Shown here piece after piece: positions 10,955-20,500 of a stretch of 64,000 bases of DNA. A program made the position numbers and the translations under genes. Each line of letters opens with the position of its first letter. Position 1 is the stretch's first letter. Below the pieces are notes generated by a model, which saw nothing but the letters and a program-made list of their open reading frames with translations, had not been told where the DNA came from and did no database searches. Location: assembly GCA_006386115.1 (NCBI GenBank), contig VFIW01000014.1, positions 508,322 to 572,321 on the forward strand, read 5' to 3'. Origin of the DNA: Globisporangium splendens. Its lineage: Eukaryota > Oomycota > Peronosporomycetes > Pythiales > Pythiaceae.

Positions 10955-10971
10955 CTCACTCCTCAATTGGC
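10955..10971 (+). promoter_or_regulatory. Oomycete Inr plus FPR core promoter of PL4-1
   Basis: The sequence CTCACTCC (10955-10962) fits the oomycete initiator YTCAYTYY. It is followed after one base by CAATTGGC (10964-10971), which matches the flanking promoter region consensus MAWTTTNC at 7 of 8 positions. It lies about 50 nt before the ATG at 11013, a usual 5' leader length, and supports that start over upstream in-frame ATGs. Confidence 0.6.
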
Positions 10972-11012
10972 AGTGCCCCGCACAGCCCGCCAATATCTCT
11001 GCACGAGCTCTC

Positions 11013-12647
11013 ATGTTGCGTAAGCTGCTGCTCCTTGCTGCGACGGCGCTAGTCTCGGCCAATGCCGTCGAGGCTGCGACCCCGGTCTTCGGCTTCACCA
11101 AGACCTCGAGCCGCTACGTGATCAACACGGGTGCCGGGCTCACCATCAACATGCTGCCGACCACGTGTGACATCGTGTCGCTGCTCTACAAGAACCAGGA
11201 GCTGCAATACAACGGCGGCAAGTACACGCACATCAATTCGGGGCTCGGCTCACTCCAGAGCACGATCACGCAGCTCGCCGATGCCAAGAAGACGATCCAG
11301 GTCACGTGCACCAAGACGGGTATCACGCAGTACTACTTCATCCGTCCCAATGAAAACACCATCTACATGGGTACGTACCACACCAGCGACCTCAACATCC
11401 CAGAATTGCGCTTCCTTGCACGCTTGGACCGCAAGACCGTCGCCACGGGTCTTGAGCAGTCCACGCTGGACGGCACCCTCGGCGCCATCGAGGCTCACGA
11501 CGTGTACGCGACGAGCAAGAACGTCACGCGCTCCAAGTTTTACTCGGGCGTGCAGTTCATCGACGACAAGATCCACGGCGTGCGCGGCACCTCGTCTGGT
11601 GTGTACTTCGTGCTCTCGGATGCCGCGTACGAGACGTCGAGCGGTGGTCCGTTTTTCCGCGACATCAACAACCAGTGCACGACGGCGAACGAGCTCACGT
11701 TCTACATGAACTCGGATCACACGCGTACGGACGAGTATCGCTATGGCTTCCACGGTCCATACGCGCTCACGTTCACTGATGGTCCAGCACCATCGTCGGT
11801 CTCGGTCGCTGATTTCACGTTCTTCCAGAGCCTCAGCAACATCAAGGGCTTCGTCAAGGACGCGCAGCGTGGCAAGGTCACTGGCACCATCTCGGACGCC
11901 AAGGGTGTTCTCACTGACTCGCCCGTGTATGTGACGTACGAGAACGCGAACGCGCAGTACTGGAGCTCTTTGGGTTCATCGACGCTCAAGTTCACGTCCC
12001 CACCAATGAAGGAAGGCACGTACACGGTGACGGTTTACAAGAAGCAGCTCGCTGTCGGCACGGGATCGGTGACCGTCAAGACCGGTGCGACCACGACGTT
12101 TAACCTCCAAGTGACGTACGTCGCGAACGCGAACCCAATCTGGCGCATCGGTGCGTGGGACGGCACCCCTGAAGGCTTCCTCAACGCGGACAAGATCCAC
12201 ACGATGCATCCAAGTGACATGCGCATGACGACGTGGAAACCGTCGACGTTCCGCGTCGGTACGGACAAGGACGCGGCGTTCCCTATGGCGCTCTTCCGTA
12301 AAGCCAACGACCCGACCGCGATCACGTTCACGTTGACGGCCGCGCAAGCCAAGGCTCCTCGCACGCTGCAGATCGGTGTGTCACTCGCCCAGGCTAGCGG
12401 ACGCCCGAGTATCAAGGCGAACGACAAGTGGACTGGTCCCGTGCTGGCGTCCGTTGCAGTCAAGACACGCGGCGTGACTCGCGGTGTCACGCACGGCAAC
12501 TACATGTTGTACAAGTACACGATCCCAGCGTCCGCCTTGGTCGCTGGTGCCAACAAGATCGCCATCAGCATCGCGAGTGGCGCGACAGACCCAGCGGAAA
12601 AGTTCCTCAGCGCGTCGGTCGTGTTTGACGCGCTCGAGCTTTCGTAA
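11013..12647 (+). CDS. Secreted rhamnogalacturonan lyase, polysaccharide lyase family 4 (PL4-1)
   Basis: A 544-residue intronless gene. Residues 1-21 (MLRKLLLLAATALVSANAVEA) form a signal peptide. The catalytic beta-sandwich domain has MGTYHTSDLNIPELRFLARL, TRSKFYSG with a candidate catalytic Lys at about 175, and SDHTRT to FHGPY with candidate His at about 236 and 247. A fibronectin-III-like segment follows (about 290-370, GKVTGTISDA and YTVTVYKKQ). The C-terminal carbohydrate-binding-like domain starts near WRIGAWDGTPEGFLNADKIH. The enzyme cleaves the rhamnose-galacturonate backbone of pectin by beta-elimination outside the cell. The ATG is chosen for the signal peptide and the Inr-FPR motif; the open frame continues upstream to 10713 without sense. 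It is nearly identical to the gene at 31354-32985. Confidence 0.9.
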   Translation: MLRKLLLLAATALVSANAVEAATPVFGFTKTSSRYVINTGAGLTINMLPTTCDIVSLLYKNQELQYNGGKYTHINSGLGSLQSTITQLADAKKTIQVTCTKTGITQYYFIRPNENTIYMGTYHTSDLNIPELRFLARLDRKTVATGLEQSTLDGTLGAIEAHDVYATSKNVTRSKFYSGVQFIDDKIHGVRGTSSGVYFVLSDAAYETSSGGPFFRDINNQCTTANELTFYMNSDHTRTDEYRYGFHGPYALTFTDGPAPSSVSVADFTFFQSLSNIKGFVKDAQRGKVTGTISDAKGVLTDSPVYVTYENANAQYWSSLGSSTLKFTSPPMKEGTYTVTVYKKQLAVGTGSVTVKTGATTTFNLQVTYVANANPIWRIGAWDGTPEGFLNADKIHTMHPSDMRMTTWKPSTFRVGTDKDAAFPMALFRKANDPTAITFTLTAAQAKAPRTLQIGVSLAQASGRPSIKANDKWTGPVLASVAVKTRGVTRGVTHGNYMLYKYTIPASALVAGANKIAISIASGATDPAEKFLSASVVFDALELS

Positions 12648-12892
12648 GAGGTTCGAACCATACAGCCACCTTATAATAGACGGCACGGGATGCATTCCGT
12701 CGAACACAGCTTTCGCGTTGCAGATGCACTATTGTCCTGTTCAAATACAATCGCTTTTCCATTGAAAGTCTTGGTCTCATGTCTTCGCAAATCAAATAGA
12801 AAACGCCATGTTGATGCCCAAGAGTATGGCTGTTTAACACTGTAGACGACTTGTTCAACCTGCGTGATGCCAGTGTTTCAACACAATGATTG

Positions 12893-14141
12893 ACCAGATC
12901 TTTCTATCGGCAACAAGTTGCAGCAACGAGGACACAAATTGGCAAAGATGCTCGAGATGCAGCAGTCAACAAAGCTGTCCATACAGCAGGATCTCTGTGG
13001 CCTGGACTGCAATTAATCCAGTGGAGCGAATTACACAACATCCCAGGGATTACTGCTTATACGGCCAGACTCTTCTCCGGCTGAAAGCCAACCGACTCTC
13101 CATGTGGAACTAGGAGAAAGCTGATCTATCCTGCTCGAATCCCGGATGTTCCCAAGTTGTCCAATCTTCTGTTCAACATCTACTCTGGGAGTGTCCGAAA
13201 GCCAAACTGGTGTGGAACTACTTTTATGCGCTATGGGCGAAGATCGGAATCACTCCTGGTCACGACCCCGCAATCTGGATCTTCAGTCTGGATCTACCAG
13301 ATACTCCAAGGCGTGCATGGACCACGATCAAGAGACACATTATCGGACACAAGTTCTCCAATGAACATCTCCAAGATCACCTCTATCCCGTCGCACACAT
13401 GCTGTGGCGATATATGAGCGCGTCGCTCATACAGACCATTTGGTGTGCGCATCTGCGACGCATGGATTCGGATCCAATCAAATCGACTGCTGATATGGCG
13501 ATCATGATGACCAGATTAGAGGCAGGAATGCGAAACCTCACACGACTCGCTGAAGCGCAAGCTGGAGACTCGGACGGTCACACGGTTGCAGCAGTTCTCA
13601 AGGCATATGTCGACTGCTTTCTCAGCCAAACCGACGCCATCCCCTTGACTCCAAGTGATACTCGCGGCGTTTACCTGTTGTTTTTCGATGGTGGATCACG
13701 CGGCAATCCAGGACCAGGAGGGACTGGATCCATTATCGTGCGTGTCCATAAGGACTCGCACACAGCCAGTTTAATTTGGGCTGCGAGCATGGCTATAGCA
13801 GGAAGGACACGACCAACAACTTTGCCGAGTACTGGGGTCTCATACACGGACTCCGAGAAGCCCAACGCAGTCACTTCGAACCGTTGTACGTGATTGGAGA
13901 CAGTGCACTCATTATCTCCCAACAGCGAATGCATCGGTCCCCTCGACAGCACCGATTGGCACGTTTATACCAGACAAGTCGACGACTCGCGGATTGCATC
14001 GACATCCGAGGATGGTACCATCACTACCGTGCCTTCAACAAGATGGCGGACTCGTTAGGTAGGAGAATGGATATTGTAGGTCACGACGATGAGCCTAAAT
14101 ATACCTCACCTTATAAAGATGCATGCTCGTTTGCTTCGTGA
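12893..14141 (+). mobile_element. 5'-truncated LINE copy, second family, with RNase H
   Basis: Only the 3' portion of an ORF2 is present, in two to three frames (12890-13084, 13210-13893, 13776-14141). It has the post-RT helical region and RNase H: FFDGGSRGNPGPGG (Asp), FAEYWGL (Glu), GDSALII (Asp) and FNKMADSLG (Asp). A frameshift near 13790 splits RNase H. The sequence matches an inverted copy at 47452-48660, and identity starts abruptly at ccagatct near 12893. It is related to, but distinct from, the OTU-bearing LINE. The exact 3' terminus is not defined and may lie slightly beyond 14141. The copy sits about 240 nt downstream of PL4-1. Confidence 0.75.
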
Positions 14142-14484
14142 CAGATTTCCGCAAGACACACGATTGCCTAGTCTGACAGATGGTCCTCATTGTGTGGTCA
14201 GTTCTCTGCACTGGTACCTCAACGTGAGGAACCAACAGCGCACTTTGGCAACCCATATATCCTTAGAGATGTACATTCTGCGACTCATAAGTCCCACGTA
14301 TGTCCTAATAGACGTACTTACGCTGCAGATCTAATTGATAATCTACGGTACCAGTGTGCCGCACTTATCGTTTTCTCTGTCTCTTTCGAACTTTCATGCA
14401 ATTAAGTGCGATCGCACTTAACTTGTCGAACCCCAATATCCGCCCCTTTGTTCCCCTTCTAGACGCTTCCACCATTACGGAAAC

Positions 14485-15933
14485 ATGCAGGCGTTGAGTG
14501 CGAATGGCGCGCGCCGCGCCGTGCCTGGTGGCGCCGCCAAGGAGGAGACGTTCGTGCTGCGCGCGACGCCGTCCATCAAACGATACAACATCGCGCGCTT
14601 CGACGTGCCGCAGCTGCCGAACTTTAACGCGTGCGCGCAGCCTGTGATGATGTACCGCGAACCGGAGCGCATCATCGAGGACGAGGAGGAAAAGAAGGAC
14701 GAGGAGGTCGGGTACAACCCGGCGCTACGCAAGCGCCGCCGTCGCCGCCGCAAGGACACGCGTACGGCTGGGTGGGTCATCGAGGACAAGGACAGCAAGA
14801 ACAAGTTCAACGGCGTGTTCGAAGGCGGCCAGTCGTCGACGTACATGCTGCTGGTCAAGAACCGCCACAACGACGAGTTCAGCGTCATCCCCGTGGAGCA
14901 GTGGTTCCGCTTCAAGAAGCCGCTCAACTACCGCACGCTCACGCTCGAGGAAGCCGAAGACTTGAATAACGAGAAGAAGCGCGCCGTCGAGCGCTGGCTC
15001 ATGAAACACAAGCTCGCAGGCGAAGACAAGAACGAGTCGGGCGATACGGTCAGTGCACCGCGTGTCCGCACTGGCGCTGTTGGTGGTGGCTCTCGCGCCA
15101 AGAAGGTGGAGGCCGACGACATCTTTGATGTCCAGGAGAGCAAGCCGAAGCGTGCGGTGCGTCCCAAGAAAGTGCAGGAAGGTGCGCAGGGTGAAGACGG
15201 TGGTGACTTTGACGAGAAGTTCGACGATGATGAGAGTGAAGCCGAGATCGAGCACGAGGATACCAAGGTTGTGGCGTCAGACTCCGAGGACGAAGAGTTC
15301 GAAGTGGATCCCGAGGGCACGGGCAAGCTCACGGAGACGGGTCAAGCCATGAAGGATCTGCTCAAGCGCGCGCAGAGCGGCGAAATGGGCGAAGCAGGCA
15401 AAGAAAATGACGACGACGACGAAGATGGATCGGATGACGACTACTCGGCCAAAGACATGGACAAGATCAAGCGCGATCTCGGTGGAAACATTATCCACGA
15501 TCGTTCTGGTGGCAGCGGCGCTGGCAATGCAAGCGAGAGCTCCAAGCCTGGTGCTGCTGGCAATGGTGCCGATGGCAATGGTTCAGGTGCTGATGCGAAC
15601 GGCGGCAACGCGGCTGCGAAAGGAAGCAGCAACGGTACGAGCGATACCGCCACAGGCAAACGCAAGATCGACGAGATCAGCAAGACCAAGGACGAGACGC
15701 CTGTTAAGGCTCCATCGTCGGTGGCGAACAAACTGACGGAAGCTGGTGTGCAGCAGGAATTGATCCGGTATGGCGGTCGCATGCGTACGCGTGATCTGCT
15801 CAAGAAGCTGAAGAAACTGATCGTGACAGACAATGACAAGGCGCTGCTCAAGGATATCCTGCGCACGATCTGTGATGTCGAAGTGGATGCTATCGATGGG
15901 CGTCTGCTCGTCTTGAAGTCGCAATTCCGTTAA
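14485..15933 (+). CDS. GTF2F1: Transcription initiation factor IIF subunit alpha (RAP74)
   Basis: A 482-residue intronless frame. The N-terminal dimerisation domain (about 15-170) shows TFVLRATPSIKRYNIARFD, the strand WVIEDKDSKNKFNGVFEGG and WFRFKKPLNYRTLTLEEAE, typical of RAP74. The centre (about 190-410) is acidic, Lys- and Ser/Gly-rich and probably disordered. The last 60 residues (LIRYGGRMRTRDLLKKLKKL to DGRLLVLKSQF) form the winged-helix domain that in other eukaryotes contacts the FCP1 phosphatase and TFIIB. The protein pairs with TFIIF-beta to help RNA polymerase II at promoters. The start is the first ATG and is supported by the domain beginning. The gene converges with the bZIP gene downstream. 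Confidence 0.85.
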   Translation: MQALSANGARRAVPGGAAKEETFVLRATPSIKRYNIARFDVPQLPNFNACAQPVMMYREPERIIEDEEEKKDEEVGYNPALRKRRRRRRKDTRTAGWVIEDKDSKNKFNGVFEGGQSSTYMLLVKNRHNDEFSVIPVEQWFRFKKPLNYRTLTLEEAEDLNNEKKRAVERWLMKHKLAGEDKNESGDTVSAPRVRTGAVGGGSRAKKVEADDIFDVQESKPKRAVRPKKVQEGAQGEDGGDFDEKFDDDESEAEIEHEDTKVVASDSEDEEFEVDPEGTGKLTETGQAMKDLLKRAQSGEMGEAGKENDDDDEDGSDDDYSAKDMDKIKRDLGGNIIHDRSGGSGAGNASESSKPGAAGNGADGNGSGADANGGNAAAKGSSNGTSDTATGKRKIDEISKTKDETPVKAPSSVANKLTEAGVQQELIRYGGRMRTRDLLKKLKKLIVTDNDKALLKDILRTICDVEVDAIDGRLLVLKSQFR

Positions 15934-16233
15934 TTCTGTGCCTGGTGCTCGCTCCACAGCTCCAGGTTTCTTCATCGCTATTGGTGTATGGGAAAGCGCA
16001 TAGCATGCGTACTCTCGGACCAAACGGCATTGCGTGTAACTCGCGGTGGCAATGGCATGCATATGTTTACTCATACTTTATAGCGCTTCAAAGATCACAA
16101 TAAAAACAAACAGAAAAGCAAAGAGTTGATTGTTTGAATTCGATTAGTTAGTATTCCTGTTTCTTACTTTAAAATTTCCCTTTGTGTTTCTTCGAGTAAG
16201 AGCCATTATCTTACTGGGCAAGCAGTGTGGACG

Positions 16234-16710
16234 TCAGTTGCTTTGTGACTCTTGTGGGGTGAACATCCACGCCAGCGCACTCAAATCAAAGGACGCGTTG
16301 GGCGCCTGGAATGCACCCGTGGGTGATGTGAGTGTTCCTGGGTGCAACTGTACCTGTGGTTCGTACCCATCGTAGATATCTCGGAGTGACAGGTTGGGAC
16401 GAAGCTCTTGCGCAAAGCCTTCCAGGTACTGGAGACGTCCCCAGAGTTCACGGATCACCGATTCCAACTCACTCACTCGCTGCTGGGTTCGTTCACGTGC
16501 ACGCGCCGCCGCGATGCGGTTCTTGATCTTCTTAAGTTCGTCCTTGTCCAACTTGGAAACGTCTTCCATTGGAAGCTGAATCGCAGTGCGCGGTCGACGG
16601 CGTCGTGGTCTCATGGATGCAGAGTCTCCTGGGTTTGTATGTGGCTGGGCAGGGGCGGAGTTGGAGTTTGTAGAGATCAAAGTAGCATCTGGAGCGGAGA
16701 GTGAGCTCAT
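16234..16710 (-). CDS. Small canonical bZIP transcription factor
   Basis: From the ATG at 16710 this gives 158 residues. The frame stays open to an ATG at 16884, which would add 58 residues of unclear value. The basic region KIKNRIAAARARERTQQR (about 64-81) has the full NxxAAxxAR signature. It is followed by a short zipper with Leu/Val heptads (VSELESVIRELWGRLQYLEG). A preceding acidic-basic segment (EDVSKLDKDELKK) is typical of the bZIP linker. The C-terminal tail has no recognised domain. It probably binds DNA as a homo- or heterodimer. Unlike the bZIP gene at the left edge it has no START-like region and an orthodox DNA-contact motif. Target genes cannot be inferred. Confidence 0.8.
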   Translation of the reverse strand: MSSLSAPDATLISTNSNSAPAQPHTNPGDSASMRPRRRRPRTAIQLPMEDVSKLDKDELKKIKNRIAAARARERTQQRVSELESVIRELWGRLQYLEGFAQELRPNLSLRDIYDGYEPQVQLHPGTLTSPTGAFQAPNASFDLSALAWMFTPQESQSN

Positions 16711-16884
16711 CTTCTGGATATGTCGTGAGATCCCAAGTTGGCAATTGCCGGTCACGGCAAATTTGGAAATGAAATATGAGTCTCCATCGCACAAGCCCTC
16801 AGCGTACTTAGTCACTACGAGAGCAGACTTCTGGGCTGGGTACAAAGTTGAGACACCAGAGTGGTGCAACTCGACGGCGACCAT

Positions 16885-17541
16885 CGACAGTGCAGCTTTG
16901 GACGTTTTGGTGAGCCTTGTGGGTAAGTTCAGCCTGTCAAGCGCTCATTGGGAAGCAGCGGCAGGTTTTCCGAGTTCTGACTTCTGATGTACAGTTGCTC
17001 AGAAAGGATTTGTCGCAACATAAGGTGAGACTGTGGGGACAGCAATAAAGCAGGGTGAGTACGAGATCCTTGACTCGACCTCTGTTCTATTATAACAATG
17101 GCACACACTATGTTCTGGAATTGTCAAAGGTGCAACAATCTACCATCATTCATCATGAGAAGACCATCACTCACAAAAGAATGTACCCATGTCGGCAGAG
17201 CTACACACAATCGACAAACTTGCAGTCTCTTGCATGGGGTCATCCATTTTGGCTCATACGCATTGGGTGCACTGCGCCTTCGCTACGAGCACTAGTCACA
17301 CTTGTCGAGCATCCTTTACACTCGACTCTCGCGGCGTAGCCCATGGAAAAAGAGTGCAGCAGCATAATTATATTAGTTTTTTTTATATTCTCGTTCAACC
17401 TGAGCGATATACAATCAACTGCAGGTCAGCAACATAAACACATGAGGAGAGACCATGCGTGCTTGCACGGTGTGCTTCACGTCTGAGCAACGGTCAGTCT
17501 CCACAATCAAACGCCAGTCTGAGAGAAGTCTTCCTTGACGA
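16885..17541. other. Intergenic stretch without supported gene
   Basis: Short overlapping frames only, with no domain. It holds the upstream region of the small bZIP gene and the 3' flank of the trehalose-synthase-like gene. Confidence 0.6.
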
Positions 17542-20500
17542 TTACTCGTCAATGTAGCTCCCCATCGACATCATCCGCTGCTTGCGGATGTGGCTATTAA
17601 GCCCCATTTCTTGCAAAAGCTGGTACAAATCGGCCGAGTTCTTGATAAAGTATGGCGCTTGCGACAGTTTTCGTCCCAAAGTGCACACAAAAGTGTTCAC
17701 TGGGAACCGGTATTGGTCTTCTGCTTCATCTTTTTCGTGGGCTGCACCTTCATCCAGGCTTCGCAGCGCCTCAATCTCTCGACGCATTTGCTCGTCGCCA
17801 TTCCCCATCGATGCCGACGGTGAGTGGTTGCTGTAGCTGTCGCTAGTCACGCTGCTCGATGTGCCGTCCAACGTGGACGTGGATCCTGGTGAGCCCACCA
17901 CTGCTGCGGTAGAAGACGTTCCAAAGGACGACTTTCGATCCATTCCCGAAGGCGGTGGCATGCTCGCAGCTGGATCCTCCAATTTGGCACGGGCGTTCGG
18001 CGGCACGACCAGCGCCCAACACGCCGCAGGAGTGTCCGGAAGCGCGTGCATGCCGAAGTTATCGCCGTACTTTGACTTCATCGCCTTGTACAAAGCTGCA
18101 GATGGTGGGAAATCGCGTCGCGGTGTAAATTTACTTCGTTCTGTGATCTCATCACGACGTGCATTCGATGGAGTGTTCAACAACGTGCGAGGGAACATGT
18201 TCGCCGCATCGTCCGAAATCGATTGCTTGGAGCTGTTCGAGTACAATGGCGTCAACTTTGTGATATTCTCGCCGAGCAAAAAGTCAGCTTCTCCTTGCGA
18301 GCTGTGTCGAACCAACGGCTGTGGCAACACATCTCCAGCTAACGTGGTGTCTGGAGTTGACGAGGCGGTGCTGTCAAGACCCATCAAGCGACGGAACGAG
18401 CTCTTCGGGGTCAAGCGCTTCGGAGTCTCATCGAAATTGCCAGAACTCACCGACTCGGCGCCACTTTCGCTCAATGAGCGGCGACAGAGTGCGCCACTGG
18501 AGCCTCGCAACGGATCAGAGCCTTCACTATCCAACTCAGCTTGATTGCCTGTGGCATCTCCGTACTGATCCTTCTCGAGTTGCCGACAATATGCTTCCAA
18601 GTCGATCGGCGCAGGTACGAGGTACGCAAACAAATCTTCGTCTGTGCGATCTTCACCCGACGCGATCACAAGTAGAAAATCGACTGGCTGGAAATCGTCC
18701 TCGCTGCCAACCATGAGACCGTCATCACTGCCACCAGCACTGTTATTGCCGTCGGCATCTTCGTCACGTTCTCCGCTCAGACGCAGCGGTGTCATATTCG
18801 ATGCATCTTTTCGCAAATTGTTGTTTGGAGGCTGACTTCCTCCATATGGACGCATCAACGGCGAATGCATCGATTTCACCGGGTCGCCAAAGTAGTCCGT
18901 CGTGACTGGGTCCTCATCAGGGAACAAGATCGGGTAATTCATAAACTCCCAAATGCGTTCAAACAGCCACGCTTTGCTCGCTTTCTGTGGGCGAACTTCC
19001 AGGAATCGGTTTCCAGGACACACAGCGACAGGCAACGAGCGCGTCAGTTCACGGAGCGACACCAACAGTTCACTCGCTTGCCATGTGCCATGGTCCAAGT
19101 CACAGTCACGGTAATGCCACGTGACCGAGCTGTCCTTGCGCTCTATGAACGCGCCAGGCGTTCGCTCCGTGTAGTATTCGAGCAGTGGCACGACGTGCTC
19201 CCACCAGGTCGTGTCCATGTTTGGCACCATGCAGCGCCACGGTTCTCTCTCTCCGACCCATTTCACATACACACCATATTCAGCGGCGAGCACGATGTTG
19301 CCTGTGAGGCCGGCAAACCATTGCTCGCACACCGAGGTACTTCGCGCACATACGAGCACGACGGTGTTGCGCGGGTCTTTGGTAAGCATCGACAATTGCC
19401 AAATGAGTTCCTGCGGTGGGTACGAGAGCTCGGGGATCGACGCCTCGGCCGCCAACACACCTTCGTACGTGATGAAGATAAGACGGCGCGACGAACGCAT
19501 GTACGCCGACGTCATATCGCGGCGACTCAACTCGCGCCCCGACACTGAGAGCGCATTCTCTTCGCCGCATTCACGCAATTGCTCCAAAAAGTTGTCAGCC
19601 CAGTGTTTCGACGTGAACGTGCGCACGTACGAGTACATGGTCTGGTGTGCGCGCAACACGTCGTCGTTTTCCTGCAGCGATGCGAGCAAAGCATCGACGA
19701 GTTCTTCGGTATTCCATGGGTTCACGAGCGCAGCACCACCTAACGAATGCGCAGATCCGGAAAACTCGCTCAGCACAATGCGTGCGTGTTTCCCGTGAGC
19801 CTCGCGGCAGACCACATACTCGAACGGAATCGTGGTCATACCATCGCGGATCGGGGTGATCACGAGCGTATCAGCAAGCGCATAGAGCGCGATGAGTGCT
19901 TCTTGCGGGATGTCCTTGTTCAAATACTGCACGGGTCCTTCGGCGCCAATGTCCTGGAGTTTGCTGTTGATCCGCGATACGAGCGATTCGACTTGCGCGC
20001 CAAGCGGTGACTCGAAAAGCGACTGCGTGCCCGTCGCGATCTGCAGGAACACGACGTCCTTCGACAATTCTGGATGTACCGTGAACAATTCGTCAATCGC
20101 CAGTAGCTTGTGCACCAGACCTTTCGTGAGATCGAGCTGATCGACGCCGAGAATCACTTTCTTGCCGGCAAACTTGGTCGTCATCTGGTTGATCTGCTCC
20201 TGGACGCCCGCTGAGTGTACAAGCGACGTGTACTTGTCGGCGTCAATGCCTACAGGACAAATCGTGACGCGCGCAAAGTGGCCATTATACTCCACACCCT
20301 TGTGGCTGCTCTCCAGTCCCAATAACCGCACAGCCGAGCTCTGGAAATGCCGCGCGTACTCGTATGTCTGGAAGCCGACCAAGTTGGCGCCGAGGATGCC
20401 CGTGAGGATCTCTTCGCGGTTGTTCAGAATGCGGTAGTACTCAGACGATGGAAACGGGATGTGCATAAAGTACCCAATGTCGATATTGTCATTCGGGAAC

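Noticed and set aside
10713..11012. Upstream in-frame extension of PL4-1 by 100 residues
   Set aside because: It lacks protein-like composition, does not match the PL4-2 extension residue for residue, and would hide the signal peptide; the Inr-FPR motif lies inside it.
11131..12347. Long alternative frames on both strands over PL4-1 (and the same over PL4-2)
   Set aside because: They are shadows of a GC-rich coding region, Arg/Ser/Thr-rich and without domain content.
13125..13150. tRNA-like TTC-GAATCC element (gctcgaatcccg)
   Set aside because: No acceptor or anticodon stems around it; it lies in LINE coding sequence and recurs in its copy.
16711..16884. Longer start for the small bZIP
   Set aside because: The added 58 residues have no typical feature, but the choice is not certain; the shorter form is reported.
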